NCBI GenBank assembly: GCA_002897995.1
Contig: BDTT01000131.1
Location: 57,923 to 121,922, forward strand
DNA: 64,000 nucleotides
Direction of reading: 5' to 3'
Origin: a bacterium BMS3Bbin10
GTDB taxonomy: Bacteria; Pseudomonadota; Alphaproteobacteria; Rhizobiales; Methyloligellaceae
The position numbers and the translations under genes were made by a program. The stretch's first letter is position 1. Each line of letters starts with the position of its first letter. Below, piece after piece: positions 7,622-16,722 of the stretch. The notes under the pieces were generated by a model. That model was not told the DNA's origin. It did no database searches and worked only from the letters and a program-made list of their open reading frames with translations.

Positions 7622-10033
7622 ATGAAATTCACCCTTTCATGGCTGAAGGAGCATCTGGAAACGGATGAAGCCCTCGACGTGATCCTCGACAAGCTCACCC
7701 TGATTGGCCTTGAGGTGGAGGAGGTGTTCGATCCGGCCGCCGCGCTGGCGTCTTTCATTGTCGGCGAAGTAATCACTGCGCAAAAGCATCCCGACGCGGA
7801 CAAGCTGAAAGTCTGCCAGGTAGAGACCGGCAAGGGCGTCGTGCAGGTGGTGTGCGGCGCGCCGAACGCGGTCGCGGGTCTCAAGGGCGTCTTCGCGCCG
7901 TCCGGCGCTTATGTGCCCGGCATCGATCTGGAGTTGAAGCCGGTAAAGATCAGGGGGCAGGATTCCTTCGGCATGCTGCTGTCGGAGCGCGAGCTTGAGA
8001 TATCCGACGAGCATGACGGCATCATCGAATTGCCCGCGGATTCAAAAGTCGGCGCGCCCGCCGCGCCCGCGCTCGGGCTCGACGATCCGGTCATTGAGAT
8101 TGCCGTCACGCCGAACCGGCCCGATTGCCTGGGCGTGCGCGGCATCGCCCGCGATCTGGCCGCCGCCGGCATTGGCAAGCTCAAGGATGACACGCTCAAG
8201 GCAATCGAGGGCGCGTTCGACAACCCGGTGGCGGTCGGACTGAAATTCGACGAGGAAAACAAAAGCGCCTGTCCCGCCTTCGCCGGGCGGCTGGTGAAGG
8301 GCGTAAAGAACGGGCCGAGCCCGGACTGGCTCCAGCGCCGCCTCAAGGCCATTGGTCTGCGGCCCATCAACGCATTGGCCGACATCACCAATTATATTGC
8401 CTATGACCGGGGCCGCCCCTTGCATGTTTATGACGCCGGCAAGCTGAAAGGCATGATCCATGCGCGGCTCGGGAAAAAGGGTGAGGAATTCCTCGCCCTC
8501 GACGGCGAAACCTACAAAGTCGATGAGGAGATGTGCGTCATCGCCGACGATAGCGGCGTGCTCGGTCTTGGCGGCATCATCGGCGGCGAAGAAACCGGGT
8601 GCGGCGGCGATACGGTGAACGTGTTTATTGAATCCGCCTATTTCGATCCCATCCGCACCGCGACCACGGGCCGCAAGCTCAATATCGTGTCCGATGCGCG
8701 TTTCCGCTTCGAGCGCGGCGTCGATCCCGCCTTTGTCGTGCCCGGCATCGAACTCGCGACAAAGCTGGTGCTCGATATCTGCGGCGGCGAGGCCTCGAAG
8801 GTGACGCTTGCGGGCGAACCGCCCGAAGCCAACCGCATCATCGAGTTCAACACATCTCAGGTGCAGCGGCTGACCGGTCTTGAGCTGGCCCAGGTGGAAA
8901 TCAAGATGATCCTGACGGCGCTGGGCTTCTGGCTTTCCGGGCGCGGGCCCGACTACAAGGTCTCGGCGCCCACATGGCGGCCCGATGTGTCCCAGGGCGC
9001 CGATCTGGTGGAGGAGGTGATCCGCATCGTCGGTGTCGACGCCGTGGATGCCGTGCCCATGGCGCGCGCGCAGGGCGTCGCCGCCCCCGTGCTGACCGCC
9101 TCCCAGAAGCGCGTGCGCCTGGCGCGCCGGACGCTCGCGGGGCTGGGAATGGTGGAGGCCGTCACCTGGTCCTTTATCGCGCGCGACGCGGCGAAAGCCT
9201 TCGGCGGCGGCGAGGACGCGCTCGAGTTGGCCAATCCGATTTCGGCGGATTTGTCCTCCATGCGCCCGAGCCTGCTTCCAGGTCTCGTGAGCGCCGCGGG
9301 GCGCAACCAGGCCCGCGGCTTTTCGGACGTGGCGCTGTTCGAGGTCGGCCAGGCCTATCGCGGCACCGAACCGCAAGACCAGTATATGGCCGCCGCCGGG
9401 GTCCGCTCGGGTACCGCAAAGGCTTGCGGTGCCGGGCGTCACTGGTCGGGCGCGGCGGAACAAATCGATGTGTTCGACGCCAAGGCGGACGCGCTCGGCG
9501 TGCTGGGTGCGCTCGGGTTTGGGGATAAGGTGCAGGCGGCGCGCGCGGCCCCTGACTGGTACCATCCCGGCAGGTCCGGCGCGTTGCGGCTCGGGCCAAA
9601 GACGGTGCTGGCCCATTTCGGCGAGCTGCATCCGCGCGTGCTGGAAAAGCTCGGGCTCGACGGGCCGCTTTGCGGTTTTGAGGTTTTCCTCGATGCGCTC
9701 CCCGATCCCAGGCGCGCCTCGCGCACCAAACCCGCGCTTGAGTTAAGCGATCTGCAGGTCGTGCGGCGTGATTTTGCGTTTCTTGTCGATGACGCCGCCG
9801 CCGCCGGAGATCTGATCCGCGCGGCCAGGGGAGCCGAGAAGGCGCTTATTACCGATGTCACCCTGTTCGATATATTCACTGGCGCCGGCGTTCCCGAGGG
9901 CAAGAAATCGCTGGCCATCGAAGTGACGCTCACCCCCCGCGACAAGACCCTCACCGATGCGCAGATCGAGGAGGTTGCGGCCAAGGTCGTCGCGGCCGTC
10001 GCCAAGGCCACGGGCGGCGAGCTGCGCGGCTGA
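7622..10033 (+). CDS. pheT: Phenylalanyl-tRNA synthetase beta subunit
   Basis: Protein of 803 residues, normal for PheT. The domains in order are the N-terminal segment MKFTLSWLKEHL, a tRNA-binding OB fold (GEVITAQKHPDADKLKVCQV), the B3/B4 editing domain, B5, the catalytic-like core, and a C-terminal ferredoxin-fold anticodon-binding domain (SDLQVVRRDFAFLVDD to the end). It completes the synthetase with PheS. The ribosome site before the ATG is poor, in line with expression coupled to pheS. The gene is intact; a large antisense frame on the other strand is only a shadow. A small GGCCAT/ATGGCC hairpin (10043-10058) follows the stop without a T run. Confidence 0.97.
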   Translation: MKFTLSWLKEHLETDEALDVILDKLTLIGLEVEEVFDPAAALASFIVGEVITAQKHPDADKLKVCQVETGKGVVQVVCGAPNAVAGLKGVFAPSGAYVPGIDLELKPVKIRGQDSFGMLLSERELEISDEHDGIIELPADSKVGAPAAPALGLDDPVIEIAVTPNRPDCLGVRGIARDLAAAGIGKLKDDTLKAIEGAFDNPVAVGLKFDEENKSACPAFAGRLVKGVKNGPSPDWLQRRLKAIGLRPINALADITNYIAYDRGRPLHVYDAGKLKGMIHARLGKKGEEFLALDGETYKVDEEMCVIADDSGVLGLGGIIGGEETGCGGDTVNVFIESAYFDPIRTATTGRKLNIVSDARFRFERGVDPAFVVPGIELATKLVLDICGGEASKVTLAGEPPEANRIIEFNTSQVQRLTGLELAQVEIKMILTALGFWLSGRGPDYKVSAPTWRPDVSQGADLVEEVIRIVGVDAVDAVPMARAQGVAAPVLTASQKRVRLARRTLAGLGMVEAVTWSFIARDAAKAFGGGEDALELANPISADLSSMRPSLLPGLVSAAGRNQARGFSDVALFEVGQAYRGTEPQDQYMAAAGVRSGTAKACGAGRHWSGAAEQIDVFDAKADALGVLGALGFGDKVQAARAAPDWYHPGRSGALRLGPKTVLAHFGELHPRVLEKLGLDGPLCGFEVFLDALPDPRRASRTKPALELSDLQVVRRDFAFLVDDAAAAGDLIRAARGAEKALITDVTLFDIFTGAGVPEGKKSLAIEVTLTPRDKTLTDAQIEEVAAKVVAAVAKATGGELRG

Positions 10034-10227
10034 CACCCTATCGGCCATGGTTATGGCCAGGCACAATTCCACCCTCTAGTACTTATCGATCAAAACGATT
10101 GTTATTGACGCCAAGAGTCGATTAGTTTGCGCGCAACTGGAGCATTTTCAGGAAAAATATGTGCGGTTATCCGCCCGGAAAATGCATAAATAAATACTCT
10201 GGTGTTCATGCGTTATGGATGAGGCTC

Positions 10228-11628
10228 ATGTCGGACAAGACGGTTCAATGCATTTCCCCGGTGGATGGCGCGCTCTATGCGGAGCGCCCGCTCGCCAGCA
10301 AAGACGATATCGCCAGGGCCTGCCGCGCGGCGCGCGCGGCGCAAGCCGGCTGGCGCTCGCTGTCCGTGACCGGGCGCGGCGAATATTGCACCCGCGCGGT
10401 CGACGCCCTGCTCGGCATGGCGGACACCATCGTGCCGGAACTCGCCTGGCAGATGGGCCGCCCCATTGCCTATGGGCAGGGCGAGCTGAACGGCCTCGAG
10501 GAACGCGCCCGCCACATGATCGCCATTGCCGGGGATGCCCTCGCCGACATCGTGCCCGAACCAAAGCCGGGCTTCACGCGGTACATCGCGCGGGAGCCGC
10601 TGGGCATTGTTTTCACGATTGCGCCCTGGAACTACCCCTTTCTGACGGCTGTCAATTCGATCATCCCCGCGCTCATGGCCGGCAATGCGGTGCTGCTGAA
10701 GCATGCGCGCCAGACGCTGCTGGTGGGGGAGCGCTTCGCGCAAGGCTTTGAAGCGGCGGGGCTGCCTGAGGGTTTGTTTCACAATCTCATCCTCAGCCAC
10801 GGCCAGACGGGCGAGCTTATTTCCGGCGGCCATGTGGACATGGTGTGTTTTACCGGCTCTGTGCCCGGAGGCGCGGCCATGGAAAAAGCCGCTACAGGGC
10901 AATTCATACCAATTGGACTGGAATTGGGCGGCAAGGACCCCGCCTATGTGCGCGCCGATGCCGCCCTTGGCAATGCGGTGGAAAACCTCGTGGACGGCGC
11001 CTTCTTCAATTCGGGCCAGTCCTGCTGCGGGGTGGAGCGCATTTATGTGCATGAAGATTTGTTCGATGATTTCGTGAGGGGCTTCGTCGAACTCACCCGC
11101 CACTATGTGCTGGGCGACCCGCTCGATGAAGCGACCACGCTTGGCCCCATGGTCAATGGGGAGGCTGCGGATTTCGTGCGCTCCCAGATCGACGCCGCGG
11201 TCAGGGCCGGAGCCACCGCGCATATCGATGAGAGCACATTCGGGAAAAACAAGGCCGGCACGCCCTATCTGGCGCCGCAGGTGCTCACCGGCGTCGACCA
11301 TAAGATGGCGGTCATGCGCGAGGAATCCTTCGGCCCCGTCGTCGGAATCATGTCCGTGCGCGGCGATGAGGAAGCCATCGCCCTGATGAACGACTCGCCC
11401 TTCGGATTGACGGCGTCCATCTGGACGCAGGATGAGAACGCCGCCGCCACCATCGCAGGACAGGTGAATACCGGCACGGTTTACATGAACCGATGCGATT
11501 ATCTCGATCCGGCGCTGGCCTGGACCGGCATTGGCGATTCGGGCCGGGGCTGCACGCTTTCGAAAGTCGGCTATGAACATTTGACGCGGCCCAAGAGTTT
11601 CCATTTCCGCGTCGATATGGGGGCATGA
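10228..11628 (+). CDS. NAD(P)-dependent aldehyde dehydrogenase
   Basis: Protein of 466 residues of the aldehyde dehydrogenase superfamily, which oxidises aldehydes to acids. The catalytic cysteine lies in FNSGQSCCGVERI (Cys266), the general-base glutamate in LELGGKDPAY (Glu232), the cofactor region is IAPWNYPFLTAVN and FTGSVPGG, and REESFGPVVG is near the C-terminus. I preferred the ATG at 10228 (MSDKTVQ), which follows GGATGAGG; an ATG nine bases upstream is possible. It heads a probable operon with the alcohol dehydrogenase and the flavoprotein, so alcohol-aldehyde-acid or amine oxidation is likely. The actual substrate is unknown. Confidence 0.9.
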   Translation: MSDKTVQCISPVDGALYAERPLASKDDIARACRAARAAQAGWRSLSVTGRGEYCTRAVDALLGMADTIVPELAWQMGRPIAYGQGELNGLEERARHMIAIAGDALADIVPEPKPGFTRYIAREPLGIVFTIAPWNYPFLTAVNSIIPALMAGNAVLLKHARQTLLVGERFAQGFEAAGLPEGLFHNLILSHGQTGELISGGHVDMVCFTGSVPGGAAMEKAATGQFIPIGLELGGKDPAYVRADAALGNAVENLVDGAFFNSGQSCCGVERIYVHEDLFDDFVRGFVELTRHYVLGDPLDEATTLGPMVNGEAADFVRSQIDAAVRAGATAHIDESTFGKNKAGTPYLAPQVLTGVDHKMAVMREESFGPVVGIMSVRGDEEAIALMNDSPFGLTASIWTQDENAAATIAGQVNTGTVYMNRCDYLDPALAWTGIGDSGRGCTLSKVGYEHLTRPKSFHFRVDMGA

Positions 11629-11640
11629 GATTTGAGATTT

Positions 11641-11744
11641 CCTCACCCTGAGGAGCGGCGTCAGCCGCGTCTCGAAGGGTGGTTTCGCGGGCGGTAGAGA
11701 CGGCATCCTTCGAGACGGCGCTTTGCGCCTCCTCAGGATGAGGG
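11641..11744. repeat. Paired inverted REP-like repeat, copy 1
   Basis: Two imperfect palindromes face each other: one runs from CTCACCCTGAGGAGC to CGTCTCGAAGGGTG (about 11641-11683), the other from CATCCTTCGAGACGG to CCTCAGGATGAGG (about 11704-11744). The same pair recurs at 15430-15536 and 53888-53985. This is the layout of a BIME-type element built from two REP units. It fills the gap before the alcohol dehydrogenase gene. Confidence 0.85.
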
Positions 11745-11777
11745 ATTTAGACGGACTTTTGAACCAAAGGACACCCA

Positions 11778-12947
11778 ATGAGCGTAACCGACCTCCGCTA
11801 CTGGAATTACCCCACCCGCATGGTGTTCGGCGTGGGCGCCATTGCGCGCCTGCCCAGGCTGTGTACGGGCCAGGGCATGAACAACCCCCTGCTCGTCACC
11901 GACGAGGGCCTGAAGGACATGGCCATCGTCACCGACACGGTTGCGCTGCTGAAAGAAGGCGGGGTCTCGGTGGATGTCTTTGCCGGCGTCAAGGGCAATC
12001 CGACAGGGAGCAATGTGGAGGCCGGCCTGAAGGTCTTTAAGCAGGGCGGCCATGACGGGGTCATCGCCTTTGGCGGCGGCAGCGGCATTGACGCGGGCAA
12101 GGCCATCGCCTTCATGGCCGGGCAGGACCGGCCGATCTGGGACTTTGAAGACGCGGGCTCCAACTGGCGCCGCGCGAAACTGGAAAATGTCGCGCCGGTC
12201 ATCGCCGTGCCGACAACGTCCGGAACCGGCTCCGAGGTGGGGCGCGCCAGCATCATCTCCAATGAGGAAACAAAAGAAAAGAAGATCATTTTCCACCCCT
12301 GCATGATGCCGGGAATTGCGCTGTGCGATCCGGAGCTGACGCGCGGGTTGCCCGCCCATCTGACGGCGGCGACCGGGTTCGACGCCTTCGTGCATTGCTT
12401 CGAGGCCTATTGCGCGCCGGGCTATCACCCGATGGCCGACGGCATTGCGCTGGAGGGCATGCGCCTCGCGGCCAGACATCTTCCCAAAGCGGTGCGCGAT
12501 GGAGGCGATATGGAGGCGCGCACGCATATGATGTGCGTCGCGGCCATGGGCGCCACCGCCTTCCAGAAGGGGCTGGGCGGCGTCCACGCGCTCTCCCACA
12601 CCATCGGCGCCATGTATGACACCCATCACGGCCTCACCAACGCGGTGGTGATGCCCTATGTGGTGCGCGCCAACCGGCCCGCAATCGAGGACCAGATGGC
12701 CCGTATCGGACGCGCGCTTGACCTTGAGCATCAAAATTTCGACGGGGTGTTCGACTGGCTGCTGAAATTCCGCGCCGAAGTGAACATCGTCAATACCCTT
12801 GCCGACATGAAGGTGCCGGACGGCGACGCGGATGAGATTGGCGCGCGCTCGGTCAAAGACCCCTGCGCCGGCGGCAACCCGATACAACATGAGCCGGAAA
12901 CATATGCGGAGATATTCCGCAAGGCTCACACGGGCGATCTGTCGTGA
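11778..12947 (+). CDS. Iron-containing alcohol dehydrogenase
   Basis: Protein of 389 residues of the group III metal-dependent alcohol dehydrogenase family. The nucleotide loop is FGGGSGIDAGKAIA, PTTSGTGSEVG is the second diagnostic block, and the four metal ligands match FucO in order and spacing: Asp202 and His206 (GFDAFVHC), His270 (VHALSH) and His284 (THHG). It interconverts an alcohol and an aldehyde with NAD(P)H. It lies between an aldehyde dehydrogenase and an amine-oxidising flavoprotein. Relatives occur in phosphonate clusters, which would fit phnW 9 kb away, but that is only an inference. The stop overlaps the next start as GTGA. Confidence 0.93.
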   Translation: MSVTDLRYWNYPTRMVFGVGAIARLPRLCTGQGMNNPLLVTDEGLKDMAIVTDTVALLKEGGVSVDVFAGVKGNPTGSNVEAGLKVFKQGGHDGVIAFGGGSGIDAGKAIAFMAGQDRPIWDFEDAGSNWRRAKLENVAPVIAVPTTSGTGSEVGRASIISNEETKEKKIIFHPCMMPGIALCDPELTRGLPAHLTAATGFDAFVHCFEAYCAPGYHPMADGIALEGMRLAARHLPKAVRDGGDMEARTHMMCVAAMGATAFQKGLGGVHALSHTIGAMYDTHHGLTNAVVMPYVVRANRPAIEDQMARIGRALDLEHQNFDGVFDWLLKFRAEVNIVNTLADMKVPDGDADEIGARSVKDPCAGGNPIQHEPETYAEIFRKAHTGDLS

Positions 12948-15391
12948 CAGACAAGAAACTCCCCTCCCATGCGCAAGTCGTTGTTGTAGGGGGCGGCATC
13001 GCGGGGTGCTCGGTTGCCTATCATCTGACAAAACTGGGCTGGAGCGACGTGGTGCTGCTGGAGCAGGGCTCCTTGAGCGGCGGCACCACCTGGCACGCGG
13101 CGGGGCTCGTGGGGCAGTTGCGCAACCACGAAAACCTCACCCGGCTCATCGAATATTCAACGCGGCTCTATGCCGGCCTGGAAGAAGACACCGGGCAGGC
13201 CACGGGCTGGAAGGCCTGCGGGTCCCTGAGCGTCGCGCGCACGCCCGAGCGCATGACCGTGCTGAAGCGGGTGGCGGCCAAGGCGCGCGCCTATGGCGTG
13301 GAGGCGGAGGTTGTTTCCGCGAAAGAAGCGGGCGCGCGCTGGCCGGTGATGGAAACGGGAGACCTCGTCGGCGGGGTCTGGCTGCCCGGCGACGGCAAGG
13401 CCAATCCGACCGATCTGACCCAGGCGATGGCGAAAGGCGCGCGGGCAAGGGGAGCGCGGATTTTTGAAAAAACCCGCGTCACCGGCGTTGAGCTGGCGAA
13501 GGGTATGGTGAAGAAGATCAACACCGGCCGCGGCGGCATCGAATGCGAATATGTGGTCAACGCCGCCGGGCAATGGGCGCGCCAGTTCGGCCGTCTCGCC
13601 GGCGTGAATGTGCCGCTCTATTCCTGCGAGCATTTCTATATCGTCACCGGGGAGATCGACGGGGTGCAAGGCGATCTGCCCTGCCTGCGCGATCCCGACG
13701 GCTATATCTATTTTAAAGAAGAGGTCGGCGGCCTCGTCATGGGCGGGTTCGAGCCCGACGCCAAGCCGTGGAAGATGAATCCCATCCCCGACGATTTCGA
13801 ATTCACCCTGCTGGAAGACGACTGGGACCAGTTCGAAATCCTGATGGAGAATGCGCTTATCCGCGTGCCGGCGCTCGAAACGGCGGACGTGAAGCAGTTC
13901 ATCAACGGGCCCGAGAGCTTCACTTCCGACGGCAATTTTATCCTCGGCGAAGCGCCGGGGGTGAAGAATTATTTTGTCTGCGCCGGCTTCAACTCCATGG
14001 GTATCGCCAGCGCGGGCGGGGCCGGCATGGCGGTCGCCGAGTGGATGGCCGAAGGCGCGCCCACATCCGATCTGTGGCCGGTGGACATCCGCCGCTTCGC
14101 GCCTTTCCACGGCAATGACGCGTGGCTGGAGACGCGGATAAAGGAAACCCTCGGGCTTCACTATGTGATGCCCTGGCCCAACAAGGAGCTGGAGACGGGG
14201 CGGCCGCTGCGCTGCTCGCCCCTCTATGAGCGGCTCAAGGACAAACGCGCCTGCTTCGGGTCCAAAATGGGCTGGGAGCGCCCCCTCTGGTATGCGCGCG
14301 AGGGCCAGCCGCTCGCCATGGACTATTCGTTTGGCCGTCAGAACTGGTTTGAAAACGCAGCCCGGGAGCACAGGGCCACGCGCGAGGGCGTGGCATTTTT
14401 CGATCAGACATCCTTCGGCAAGCTGCTGGTGCAGGGGCGCGACGCGGAGGCCGAGCTTCAGCGCATCTGCGCCAATAATGTCGCCGCCGCGCCCGGCACA
14501 TGCGTCTATACCGGGCTGCTCAACGCCCGTGGCGGATATGAAAGCGACCTGACGGTGACGCGCCTGGATGAGGAGCGTTTTATGCTGGTGACCGGTTCGG
14601 CGGAAGTCATCCGGGACCGGGACTGGATCACGCGGAACCTCAACGAAGGCGCCCATGTCACCGTGAGCGACATCACCAATTCTCTCGCCGTGTTCGGCGT
14701 CATGGGGCCGAAATCGCGCGAGCTGCTCTCAAAACTCACGCCCGATGATCTCTCGAGTGACGCATTTCCCTTTGCCGCAAGTAAGGAAATTTCGCTCGGG
14801 CACGCGCAAGTGCGCGCTTCGCGCATGACCTATGTGGGCGAGCTTGGCTGGGAGCTTTATGTGCCGGTTGAGTTTGCGGCCGGCGTTTATGACGCGCTTG
14901 TGGAGGCGGGGGACGACCCCGGTCTCGTCCATGCCGGCTATTACGCCATGGAATCGCTCCGGCTGGAGAAGGCCTATCGCGCGTGGGGCCATGAACTCAG
15001 CCCCGATGACACGCCCTTCGAGGCGGGGCTCTCCTTCGCGGTCGATTTCGGCAAGGGCGGCTTTATCGGCCGCGAGGCATTGTTGAAGCTCAAGGGTAAA
15101 CCGCGCACCCGCCGCGTGGTGATGTTCGTGCTTGATGACCCCGAACCGGTGCTGTGGGGAGGGGAGCTCATATTGCGCGACGGCAAGCCGGTGGGCGATC
15201 TGAAATCCGCCGGCTATGGCCACACCCTGGGCGCCGCCGTCGGGCTCGGCTATGTCGCAAATGAGGGCGGGGTCGGCAGGGCCTTCATCGAAAGCGGGAC
15301 ATATGAGATCGACATCGCCGGGGAACTGGTGCCGGCAAAGGCGCATTTGCGCACGCCCTACGATCCGAAGCTGGAGAGGGTGAAGGCCTGA
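12944..15391 (+). CDS. Dimethylglycine/sarcosine dehydrogenase-like flavoprotein with GcvT domain
   Basis: Protein of 815 residues in two parts. Residues 1-400 are an FAD-binding DAO-type oxidase: VVVVGGGIAGCSVAYHL, then GTTWHAAGL, in which His51 matches the residue that holds FAD covalently in dimethylglycine and sarcosine dehydrogenases. Residues about 430-810 are a GcvT/aminomethyltransferase fold that binds tetrahydrofolate (GLLNARGGYESDLTVTR, YVGELGWELYVP, MESLRLEKAYRAWGHEL). It probably demethylates an N-methylated amine and passes the one-carbon unit to folate. The GTG start at 12944 overlaps the previous stop. The exact substrate cannot be told. Confidence 0.88.
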   Translation: MTDKKLPSHAQVVVVGGGIAGCSVAYHLTKLGWSDVVLLEQGSLSGGTTWHAAGLVGQLRNHENLTRLIEYSTRLYAGLEEDTGQATGWKACGSLSVARTPERMTVLKRVAAKARAYGVEAEVVSAKEAGARWPVMETGDLVGGVWLPGDGKANPTDLTQAMAKGARARGARIFEKTRVTGVELAKGMVKKINTGRGGIECEYVVNAAGQWARQFGRLAGVNVPLYSCEHFYIVTGEIDGVQGDLPCLRDPDGYIYFKEEVGGLVMGGFEPDAKPWKMNPIPDDFEFTLLEDDWDQFEILMENALIRVPALETADVKQFINGPESFTSDGNFILGEAPGVKNYFVCAGFNSMGIASAGGAGMAVAEWMAEGAPTSDLWPVDIRRFAPFHGNDAWLETRIKETLGLHYVMPWPNKELETGRPLRCSPLYERLKDKRACFGSKMGWERPLWYAREGQPLAMDYSFGRQNWFENAAREHRATREGVAFFDQTSFGKLLVQGRDAEAELQRICANNVAAAPGTCVYTGLLNARGGYESDLTVTRLDEERFMLVTGSAEVIRDRDWITRNLNEGAHVTVSDITNSLAVFGVMGPKSRELLSKLTPDDLSSDAFPFAASKEISLGHAQVRASRMTYVGELGWELYVPVEFAAGVYDALVEAGDDPGLVHAGYYAMESLRLEKAYRAWGHELSPDDTPFEAGLSFAVDFGKGGFIGREALLKLKGKPRTRRVVMFVLDDPEPVLWGGELILRDGKPVGDLKSAGYGHTLGAAVGLGYVANEGGVGRAFIESGTYEIDIAGELVPAKAHLRTPYDPKLERVKA

Positions 15392-15429
15392 GCCTTATGC
15401 CAGGGGTCGCTGGCTTTGTCAGATGCGCG

Positions 15430-15536
15430 CATCCTTCGAGACGGCGCTTCGCGCCTCCTCAGGATGAGGCTTGAGGAAGATGCGGATATATACCTCATGC
15501 TGAGGAGTGCCCGAAGGGCGCGTCTCGAAGCATCTG
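15430..15536. repeat. Paired inverted REP-like repeat, copy 2
   Basis: CATCCTTCGAGACGG to CCTCAGGATGAGG (about 15430-15469) is followed by an inverted partner CCTCATGCTGAGGAG to CGTCTCGAAGCATC (about 15493-15536). The order of the two arms is the reverse of copies 1 and 3. It lies between converging genes, where it could also help end both transcripts. Confidence 0.85.
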
Positions 15537-15544
15537 CCACAGGC

Positions 15545-15709
15545 CTAATCCCGCTTGCCGAACACCTTGCGGACAGCCAGGATCAGCAGCACCGCCAGCA
15601 GGACGGTGCCAATGGCCAGCATGTCCAGTTCCCCGAACGGGCCTTCCTGCCGCCGGGACATGGCGGGATGCGGCGGCGGCGCGGGATCGGTAAGCTGTGC
15701 AAACTGCAT
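15545..15709 (-). CDS. Small single-pass membrane protein (54 aa)
   Basis: A short frame on the minus strand encodes 54 residues. A proline-rich start (MQFAQLTDPAPPPHPAMSRR) is followed by one hydrophobic helix (LAIGTVLLAVLLILAV) and a basic end (RKVFGKRD). A GGAG lies just before the ATG. It begins nine bases after the stop of the DMT transporter gene on the same strand, so the two are probably co-transcribed. I do not recognise the family. The clear amphipathic layout, positive-inside tail and operon position argue that it is a real gene. Confidence 0.65.
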   Translation of the reverse strand: MQFAQLTDPAPPPHPAMSRRQEGPFGELDMLAIGTVLLAVLLILAVRKVFGKRD

Positions 15710-15718
15710 GGCTCCATT

Positions 15719-16579
15719 TCAGCCCATCATGACGATAACCACAATCCCGGCTGTGAGTAACGATGCCGCGATCAGACGTCTGAGGATTGCGCCTTCCCGC
15801 AGGAAAAAACCGCCCAGCATGACCGAGATGGGAATGGAAGCCTGACGCAGGGAAGTGACGGCGGCCACCTCGCCGCCCATCTGATAGGCCATCAGGATCA
15901 GATAATAGGCGCCATAGGCCATGACGCCGGGCAGGATCAGCATGGCCACGCGTCTGCCCATGGGGCGCGGATCCACAAACAGGGTATGGGTCCGGCGGTG
16001 CAGATACAGCGTCAGATAGACCGGGATCAGGGACGTCTCAATCCAAAATATCATCACCTGCGGATCAAGTGTCTTCATGAGCCCGGAGTCGGCGATGGAA
16101 TAGATGCCCGTTCCGGACATCGCCAGCAGGGCGAGCCCAAGCGTTCTGGGGTCTTCCAGGAAATGCGTGCCGCGGCGGTATAGCAGCAGGAAGCCGCCGG
16201 CAACGGTCATGGCCATGCCGAGCAGCACATACCAGGAGTAGCTGGCGCCCAGCAGGACGACGCCGACGATGACGATGAACACCGGCGAAGCCCGGATGAT
16301 GGGATAGTAGGACGAGAGGTCGCCGCGCGTGAGCGTTGCCGTCAGGCAGGTGCCATAGAGGATCTGCCCGCACCAGGACAGAGCCAGGAGCGGGATGACC
16401 GCGCCCGCCGACCAGATGTCGGAGCCGGCAATCAGCGCATGGACAAGGCCCGCCGCGGCGAGCACGACGGTCATGCCCAGATAGGCCAGCTGCGTGTCGG
16501 GTTCTCGCTTGAGAAACAGGTTCCAGATGGGGTGAATGGCGGCCGAAAGCAGCACCATGCCTGCAATAATCAGGTCCAC
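15719..16579 (-). CDS. DMT/EamA-family membrane transporter
   Basis: Protein of 286 residues with about ten hydrophobic helices in two repeats of five, the EamA/drug-metabolite transporter layout (first helix LIIAGMVLLSAAIHPIWNLFLK, second half starting near LALLAMSGTGIYSI). Such proteins move small metabolites across the inner membrane, often outward. SLRQASIPISVMLGGFFLREG near the end matches the family. It lies downstream of the LysR gene and of a 36-bp repeat array on the same strand, and upstream of a small membrane protein. The substrate is unknown; the surrounding phosphonate genes are only a hint. Confidence 0.85.
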   Translation of the reverse strand: MDLIIAGMVLLSAAIHPIWNLFLKREPDTQLAYLGMTVVLAAAGLVHALIAGSDIWSAGAVIPLLALSWCGQILYGTCLTATLTRGDLSSYYPIIRASPVFIVIVGVVLLGASYSWYVLLGMAMTVAGGFLLLYRRGTHFLEDPRTLGLALLAMSGTGIYSIADSGLMKTLDPQVMIFWIETSLIPVYLTLYLHRRTHTLFVDPRPMGRRVAMLILPGVMAYGAYYLILMAYQMGGEVAAVTSLRQASIPISVMLGGFFLREGAILRRLIAASLLTAGIVVIVMMG

Positions 16580-16605
16580 GGATTCCGTGCCCGCCGGTGG
16601 TTTGT

Positions 16606-16722
16606 GGTGGGGTCTTTTTCCGCCCCTATCGCTCCGCTGTTTGAGGGGGTTGTATCCGCCCCTGCCGCTTCGCTGTTTGAGGGGGTTGTATCCGCCCCTG
16701 CCGCTTCGCTTATCGAGGGATC
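16606..16722. repeat. Tandem 36-bp repeat, about three copies, intergenic
   Basis: Full units at 16622-16657 and 16658-16693, with partial units on either side. Each has a 22-base core (plus-strand CCTGCCGCTTCGCTGTTTGA then GG) and a 14-base variable part. The reverse complement of the same 22-base core, also with 36-base spacing, occurs inside phnW at 22357-22500. The array reaches the stop codon of the LysR gene. The variable parts within an array are alike, so it is not a CRISPR. Confidence 0.85.

Noticed and set aside
8042..9631. 529-codon minus-strand frame within pheT
   Set aside because: It is histidine- and arginine-rich with no family motif and lies wholly antisense to an intact pheT.
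10043..10058. GGCCAT/ATGGCC hairpin after pheT as an intrinsic terminator
   Set aside because: The stem is short and no T run follows.
13157..14656. 499-codon minus-strand frame within the dimethylglycine-dehydrogenase-like gene
   Set aside because: Composition and lack of motifs mark it as a shadow of the plus-strand flavoprotein.
16606..16722. 36-bp periodic array as a CRISPR
   Set aside because: The parts between the cores are alike within the array, there are only about three units, and no cas gene is near; a tandem repeat explains it.
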